From CAZQIC01 sp964593555 (GTDB lineage: Bacteria > Bacteroidota > Bacteroidia > JAFLBG01), in the NCBI GenBank assembly GCA_964593555.1, contig CAZQIC010000086.1, forward strand, positions 1-20,235: a stretch of 20,235 nt of DNA, written 5' to 3'. The position numbers and the translations under genes are program-made. How positions within the stretch are numbered: position 1 is the stretch's first letter; each line of letters begins with the position of its first letter. Shown here one piece after another: positions 16,629 through 20,235 of the stretch. Below the pieces are notes generated by a model. It saw nothing but the letters and a program-made list of their open reading frames with translations. It did no database searches and was not told where the DNA came from.

Positions 16629-16659
16629 ACATTTATAAAAAAACCAGTACTAATCTCTG

Positions 16660-16677
16660 CGACTCCGGCCGGAGTCG
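16660..16677. repeat. REP-like palindrome unit B
   Basis: CGACTCCGGCCGGAGTCG is an 18-base perfect palindrome. It is followed by AACTTTATAGATTA, a tail resembling that of unit A (TTTATAAAA against TTTATAGAT). Confidence 0.6.
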
Positions 16678-16709
16678 AACTTTATAGATTAAGCCTTTTA
16701 TAAACGTGT

Positions 16710-16724
16710 GAATCCTCCGGATTC
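16710..16724. repeat. REP-like palindrome unit C
   Basis: GAATCC-TCC-GGATTC has a 6-bp stem and a 3-base loop. It is followed by GTTTAAAAAC. The plan matches units A and B while the stem sequence differs. Confidence 0.55.
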
Positions 16725-16751
16725 GTTTAAAAACTTAACATTTCTTTTGTG

Positions 16752-16774
16752 ATGGCCACCAGAGATGTCGCCAT
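16752..16774. repeat. REP-like palindrome unit D
   Basis: ATGGCCAC and GTCGCCAT pair around the loop CAGAGAT, with one C-C mismatch. A TA-dinucleotide run follows at once. It is less perfect than units A-C. Confidence 0.45.
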
Positions 16775-16863
16775 GTATATATATATATAATTGTAGATTG
16801 ATAGAAGAGGAAATTAACCTCCATTCGACAAGTTAGATACTAAATGCTTAACCTGACAGCTAT

Positions 16864-16893
16864 GACGGGCACCCGGGCGAACTCCCAATGACG
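16864..16893. repeat. Dispersed inverted-repeat element, distal arm
   Basis: CTCCCAATGACG (16882-16893) is complementary, with one mismatch, to the expected CGTCATTGCGAG end of the element at 16478. CGGGCGA nearby mirrors TCGCCCG at 16534-16540. About 320 bases separate this arm from the left part, as if the element had been split or two partial copies lie here. Confidence 0.45.
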
Positions 16894-16929
16894 GTAAAAG
16901 TAAAATGGTTAGCTTTTTTATAAATATAT

Positions 16930-18030
16930 TTAGGCAAGGCTGTACATCTTCCCCGGCAGTGATTGCACCACGCCAGAAAATTCAAGACTTAATAGCAGGG
17001 AAGATACTTTACTCATAGAAAACTTCGCAGCAAAACACATATCATCAATTCCAACTGATTTTTTTTCCTTTAAAATATTTACTAAAACTTCCTCATCAGG
17101 GTTCAAATTAAAAAACAATTGCGGCTGAACAGCTTTTTTTGTTTCGTTTTTTTCTTCCCATCCCATCATTCGTAAAATATCACTTGCGGATTGAACCAGT
17201 GCAGCCTTACTTTGTTGTATTAAATTGTTACAACCTCGTGAACAAGCATCATCGGTACGGCCGGGAAATGCAAATACATCACGGCTATATGAGTTAGCAA
17301 TATCAGCTGTGATCAATGAGCCTCCCTCCTCTTTTGATTCAACAACAATTGTTGCATCAGCCATACCAGCAACGATCCGGTTACGTTTCGGAAAATTTTC
17401 CCGGTCAGGATTAGTACCGCTTAAAAAATCTGTTAATAGCCCACCGTTTTTTACCATTCGTTTTGCTGTTGCAGTATTAACCGAAGGATATATCCGATCG
17501 AGACCATGCGCCAATACTCCAACTGTTGGAATGTTATTGTCTACCGCTAACTTATGCGCATAAATATCAACTCCATGCGCCAACCCACTCACAACAAGTA
17601 CATCATGAGCTGCAAGATCTTTCACCAATTTTTCACAAATACTTTTTCCATAGGAACTTATATTGCGCGTTCCCACTACACTTAAAATTTTAAGTGCGTT
17701 CAAATCTGCATTTCCTTTATAGTATAGCATTACAGGACTATCTGCACAATGCGTAAGCCGTTTCGGATACTCAGTATCAAGATAGTTTAAAGCGGAAATA
17801 TTATATTCTTCGATGAACTTAATTTCTTCCTCTGCACGTTCCAATGCATTTTGTTTTATGATCTTATTCGCCAATACTTTTCCTATCCCCGGTATTTTTA
17901 TCAATGCCGAGGCTTTCTCTTTGAATACTGCTTCAGATCCTCCGCAATAGGCAATAAGGTTTTTTGCCAAAATGTCTCCAATGCCAGGGATTTGCGTTAT
18001 CGCGATGTTGTATAATAAATTTTCTTTCAT
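16930..18030 (-). CDS. dprA: DNA processing protein DprA (Smf)
   Basis: Cytoplasmic protein that binds incoming single-stranded DNA during natural transformation and loads RecA. Two helix-hairpin-helix motifs open the protein (IPGIGD near 14-19, IPGIGK near 46-51). The Rossmann-like core carries VVGTRNISSYG (118-128), SGLAHGVDIYAHKLA (148-162), a GLDRIYP stretch, GGLLTDFLSGTNP (196-208), FPKRNRIVAG (213-222) and EGGSLITADIA near 235-245. The last 55 or so residues fit the DprA winged-helix domain (VGIDDM, SSLLLSLEFSGVVQ, GKMYSL). Length 366 is typical. No Shine-Dalgarno sequence precedes the ATG, as is common in this phylum. It stands alone, divergent from the helical-protein gene at 18183. 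DprA is found in many non-competent bacteria, so its presence does not prove competence. Confidence 0.95.
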   Translation of the reverse strand: MKENLLYNIAITQIPGIGDILAKNLIAYCGGSEAVFKEKASALIKIPGIGKVLANKIIKQNALERAEEEIKFIEEYNISALNYLDTEYPKRLTHCADSPVMLYYKGNADLNALKILSVVGTRNISSYGKSICEKLVKDLAAHDVLVVSGLAHGVDIYAHKLAVDNNIPTVGVLAHGLDRIYPSVNTATAKRMVKNGGLLTDFLSGTNPDRENFPKRNRIVAGMADATIVVESKEEGGSLITADIANSYSRDVFAFPGRTDDACSRGCNNLIQQSKAALVQSASDILRMMGWEEKNETKKAVQPQLFFNLNPDEEVLVNILKEKKSVGIDDMCFAAKFSMSKVSSLLLSLEFSGVVQSLPGKMYSLA

Positions 18031-18149
18031 TTTTTTGCAGGAGACGAATTTACAATTTACTTAGTAAACCCATTACTTAAATGCACTGTTTTATTGGAAT
18101 TTTCCAAAGAAGGCGTTTTACCCCATTCCTGTTATTCCGGTTAATCCAT

Positions 18150-18157
18150 TATTTTTG
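18150..18157 (+). promoter_or_regulatory. Candidate -7 promoter element (TATTTTTG)
   Basis: TATTTTTG matches TAnnTTTG and lies 25 bases before the ATG at 18183, a good distance for a short leader. No convincing -33 TTTG box is seen at 17-23 bases upstream. It sits in the 152-base divergent region between dprA and the helical protein. Confidence 0.4.
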
Positions 18158-18182
18158 AAGTTATAATTTTATAAACAGAAAA

Positions 18183-18767
18183 ATGGAGGTAATCAATAAA
18201 CTTAAAGTTCTTGATGATTTAGAGGATACTGAATACGAAAATACATTAGAGCAAATTGTGGCATTTGCTAACTCCTCAACCGAAAATTTCATTCAGCAAA
18301 TTCAAAAAACAGAACTGGCAGATTACCACTACCTGGATAACGTTTATTGTGAACTTTACGAAAACATGAAAAAATGGGAGGGATTTTTTATGTCTGAGAT
18401 TACAAGACTATTAACCATTTCGAAAAACACAGAATATCCCGAAGTAATATTAAAATCTATTATGGATATTTCCTGCTACATAGAAGATGCTGCAGATGAA
18501 CTGACCAACATTATAAGGAAAGAATTAGATAATGAAAATGCAATTTTTCGCTTTTACGCGCTTAGAATATTGCAAGATGATCTTGTAAAACGCAACGATT
18601 TCCAGACTATGATGAAATTAAAATATCTTTTAAACGATTCAAATTGGAGGATTAGATTTTTGGCGCACGGTATTTTAAAAAGCATAGATAAACTCGATTA
18701 CCAACAAAGCCTTTCCTGGAAAGATAAAATCCGGGCGAAATTTAAGGATGTATATAAATATTCCTGA
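18183..18767 (+). CDS. Helical, HEAT-like protein of unknown function (194 aa)
   Basis: Function not recognised. The product is acidic in its first half, has no signal peptide or membrane span, and reads as helices throughout. The segment FYALRILQDDLVKRND, then LKYLLNDSNWRIRFLAHGILKSI (about 117-167), has the look of HEAT or Armadillo-type repeats: two amphipathic helices with a D-x-x-W-x-(I/V)-R-x-x-A turn. Such repeats usually bind other proteins. The ATG at 18183 sits 25 bases after a plausible -7 box. The gene is a single unit, divergent from dprA, and an insertion-like element begins seven bases after its stop. Confidence 0.7.
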   Translation: MEVINKLKVLDDLEDTEYENTLEQIVAFANSSTENFIQQIQKTELADYHYLDNVYCELYENMKKWEGFFMSEITRLLTISKNTEYPEVILKSIMDISCYIEDAADELTNIIRKELDNENAIFRFYALRILQDDLVKRNDFQTMMKLKYLLNDSNWRIRFLAHGILKSIDKLDYQQSLSWKDKIRAKFKDVYKYS

Positions 18768-18773
18768 GTTTAT

Positions 18774-18940
18774 TAGACCTCTTTCATAACTCGAGACTCT
18801 AAATTAGCTGTCTGGTCGAGTAGAAGCCATTTTCGGCTTCATATCGAGACCCGCGCGCTGCATATTTCGATACATTTTTCGCTTAGACGAAAAACACTCA
18901 ATATGACCCAACTTTCTCAATGAATTATGAAAGAAGTCTA
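18774..18940. mobile_element. MITE-like element with terminal inverted repeats
   Basis: This is 167 bp with ends TAGACCTCTTTCATAACTC (18774-18792) and, inverted, TAGACTTCTTTCATAATTC (18922-18940), 17 of 19 positions alike. A TTAT direct repeat flanks it (18770-18773 and 18941-18944), as expected of target duplication. Two internal hairpins lie at 18823-18840 (GAAGCC/GGCTTC) and 18875-18894 (TTTTTCG/CGAAAAA). It has no coding capacity, so it would be a non-autonomous element moved by a transposase encoded elsewhere. The parent family was not identified. Confidence 0.65.
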
Positions 18941-19049
18941 TTATGTGTGAATTTCATACAAATGCAGTTAAGAAAATTAAAGATAGAAAAGCTAAGAATA
19001 TAATTTTTTATGTGGAGGGATTTTGTAAACTAAATTGTAGTTTTTGTCA

Positions 19050-19508
19050 CTACTTTATTCTCATTCTCCCAAGTAAAACGGTTTCATTTATTTCTTCCGC
19101 TTTGCTATCAATGGAAAAAAATATTCCAAAAACTTGATTGCTTGTATACTTATTTGATGTTAAAATGTTTTGCACGGGAAGTTGGGCAGAAAAATTAAAA
19201 TAACTGCCTTTGACAGCAGACTCTGCAACAACTTCATTCTGCTCATTTTTGATTGTCAATATAGATGTAGCTTCTTGCCCACTATAACCACACAAAAACC
19301 GATGTACAAATAATATATCAGTCAGTTTTATTTTTTTGTTCTCAAGTACAACTGTATCGCCCATTTCATTCTCAAATGATCTCAGCAAATACTTTTTTCC
19401 AATACATACACTCCAAGTGTTAATATTAAGAGCTCTTTCCTTTACTATTATCCAAGAACAAAATATCAATAAAATAGCAGGAATAACTAATAAAAAAACT
19501 TTTTTCAT
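19050..19508 (-). CDS. Hypothetical membrane-anchored or secreted protein (152 aa)
   Basis: Function not recognised. The N-terminus has one hydrophobic stretch (LLVIPAILLIFCSWIIV, about 6-22) that can be a signal peptide or an anchor. The Cys in it lacks the small residue normally required before a lipobox Cys, so a lipoprotein is unlikely. The rest is mixed polar sequence of probable beta structure (TVVLENKKIKLTD, SILTIKNEQNEVVAE), which would lie outside the cytoplasm. The ATG at 19506-19508 begins MKKVF. Only 28 bases separate it from the M42 peptidase gene upstream, so the two may be co-transcribed. Confidence 0.65.
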   Translation of the reverse strand: MKKVFLLVIPAILLIFCSWIIVKERALNINTWSVCIGKKYLLRSFENEMGDTVVLENKKIKLTDILFVHRFLCGYSGQEATSILTIKNEQNEVVAESAVKGSYFNFSAQLPVQNILTSNKYTSNQVFGIFFSIDSKAEEINETVLLGRMRIK

Positions 19509-19536
19509 TTGTAAGAAAGATGATACGAAAAAAGAT

Positions 19537-20235
19537 TTATTTAAAACTCCAGTCGTAGGTATCTATATCCTGAACAGAATATTTTAAGAGATCAATACTT
19601 CCCCTGATGTCATTTTTATTCGCCATTTCAATTACCTGGTGAATATGACGTGTAGGTATAGAAACTGCGCCACTGATAGCGCCTCCGGCCGTCATACGCT
19701 GTATGCCAGCAGTATCCGTACCGCCTGCAGCTAATATTTCGGGCTGCCATTTTATTTTATGTTTGTCCGCAGTCTTCTTCATGTAATTCACCATCCTGTA
19801 ATCACAAATGGTTGATGAATCCATAATTTTTATTGCCGTTCCGCCTCCCATTTTTGTACAACGCTCATGTGGTTTAGAATCCGGAACATCAAATGCAATG
19901 GTAGTGTCCAATCCAAAACCAAAATCAGGCTGTATTTTTAATGCAGCAACATTCGCTCCTCTTATTCCTACTTCTTCCTGCACAGTAAATACCGCGTAAA
20001 AATCATACGGTGTTTTTTTCATTTCACGAAGCACCTCTATCAAAATAAATACCGATACCCTGTTATCAATGGATTTACAGTTCACACAATCGCCCATCTC
20101 TATCAATTCTCTCTGGCGGGTAACCGTATCACCTATTTTAATGTATTTTTCAACTTCCTTTCTTCCCATTCCCATGTCAATAAAGGTGGGTTCTAAAAAT
20201 TCACTTTTAGAGATTTGACTAAAAATCGGAGAACC
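19537..20235 (-). CDS. M42-family metallo-aminopeptidase, partial at the N-terminus
   Basis: Cytoplasmic dinuclear-metal aminopeptidase of the glutamyl aminopeptidase / FrvX type, which trims peptides and usually forms a tetrahedral dodecamer. The frame stays open to the window edge, giving 232 residues. The family is about 350 long, so roughly 120 N-terminal residues lie outside. Visible are FLEPTFIDMGMG, then CKSIDNRVS with a metal-binding Asp, VQEEVGIRGA with the catalytic and metal Glu pair, GLDTTIAFDVP with a metal Asp, GGTDTAGIQ, and PTRHIHQ with the last metal His. The first metal His lies outside the window. Many family members have DDR where this one has DNR. All visible ligands are intact. 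Confidence 0.92.
   Translation of the reverse strand, partial: GSPIFSQISKSEFLEPTFIDMGMGRKEVEKYIKIGDTVTRQRELIEMGDCVNCKSIDNRVSVFILIEVLREMKKTPYDFYAVFTVQEEVGIRGANVAALKIQPDFGFGLDTTIAFDVPDSKPHERCTKMGGGTAIKIMDSSTICDYRMVNYMKKTADKHKIKWQPEILAAGGTDTAGIQRMTAGGAISGAVSIPTRHIHQVIEMANKNDIRGSIDLLKYSVQDIDTYDWSFK

Larger units (their letters stand above)
16464..16929. other. Repeat-rich intergenic region between the GT-C gene and dprA
   Basis: This is 466 bases without a gene, between two convergent genes. It holds four palindromic units with AT-rich tails (16610-16774), a short TA run (16775-16789), and two separated arms of a dispersed repeat (16478-16546 and 16864-16893), each listed below. No promoter or reading frame was found. 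Confidence 0.7.

Noticed and set aside
16775..16789. TA-dinucleotide run as a possible promoter.
   Set aside because: It lies between the ends of two convergent genes, with no gene to serve. It is treated as simple sequence after a REP-like unit.
18943..19137. Plus-strand frame of 64 residues with a CKLNCSFC motif resembling a radical-SAM cluster.
   Set aside because: It starts just outside the MITE-like element and runs antisense into the better supported gene at 19050-19508. The Cys spacing is not the CxxxCxxC of radical SAM, and nothing else of that family is present.

Overview
The window looks like an AT-rich chromosomal segment from a member of the Bacteroidota. The main reason is four large exported proteins in a row that end in the gliding-motility-associated C-terminal domain (type B cargo signal of the type IX secretion system, T9SS). 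That secretion system is restricted to this phylum and close relatives. Supporting signs are the near absence of Shine-Dalgarno sequences and several TAnnTTTG boxes, the Bacteroidota -7 promoter element. The exact order cannot be fixed from sequence alone.

Layout. (1) 56-232: a small basic protein of unknown function. (2) 309-12297, all minus strand: four T9SS cargo proteins of 754, 1066, 1214 and 838 residues. Each has a signal peptide, a beta-propeller-like N-terminal half, an array of Ig/PKD-like repeats with strikingly constant spacing, a Cys-less last repeat carrying a CxxC motif, and the secretion domain. The 754 and 1066 residue proteins are tandem paralogues that differ mainly in repeat number. 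(3) 12543-16463, plus strand: four genes with overlapping ends: tRNA 2-selenouridine synthase (mnmH/selU), selenophosphate synthetase (selD), a small SET-domain methyltransferase, and a GT-C-type multi-membrane-spanning protein. The first two form a complete route from selenide to selenouridine in tRNA. The last two have no known link to selenium. (4) 16464-16929: non-coding, packed with palindromic repeat units and the separated arms of a dispersed repeat. (5) 16930-18030, minus: dprA, for processing incoming DNA. (6) 18183-18767, plus: an all-helical protein of unknown function, followed immediately by a 167-bp MITE-like element. (7) 19050-20235, minus: a small membrane-anchored or secreted protein and, upstream of it, an M42 aminopeptidase cut by the window edge.

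No rRNA, tRNA, CRISPR array, transposase or prophage gene was found. The items most worth following up are the overlapping selenium/SET/GT-C gene set, the modular cargo quartet, and the two kinds of small non-coding repeats.
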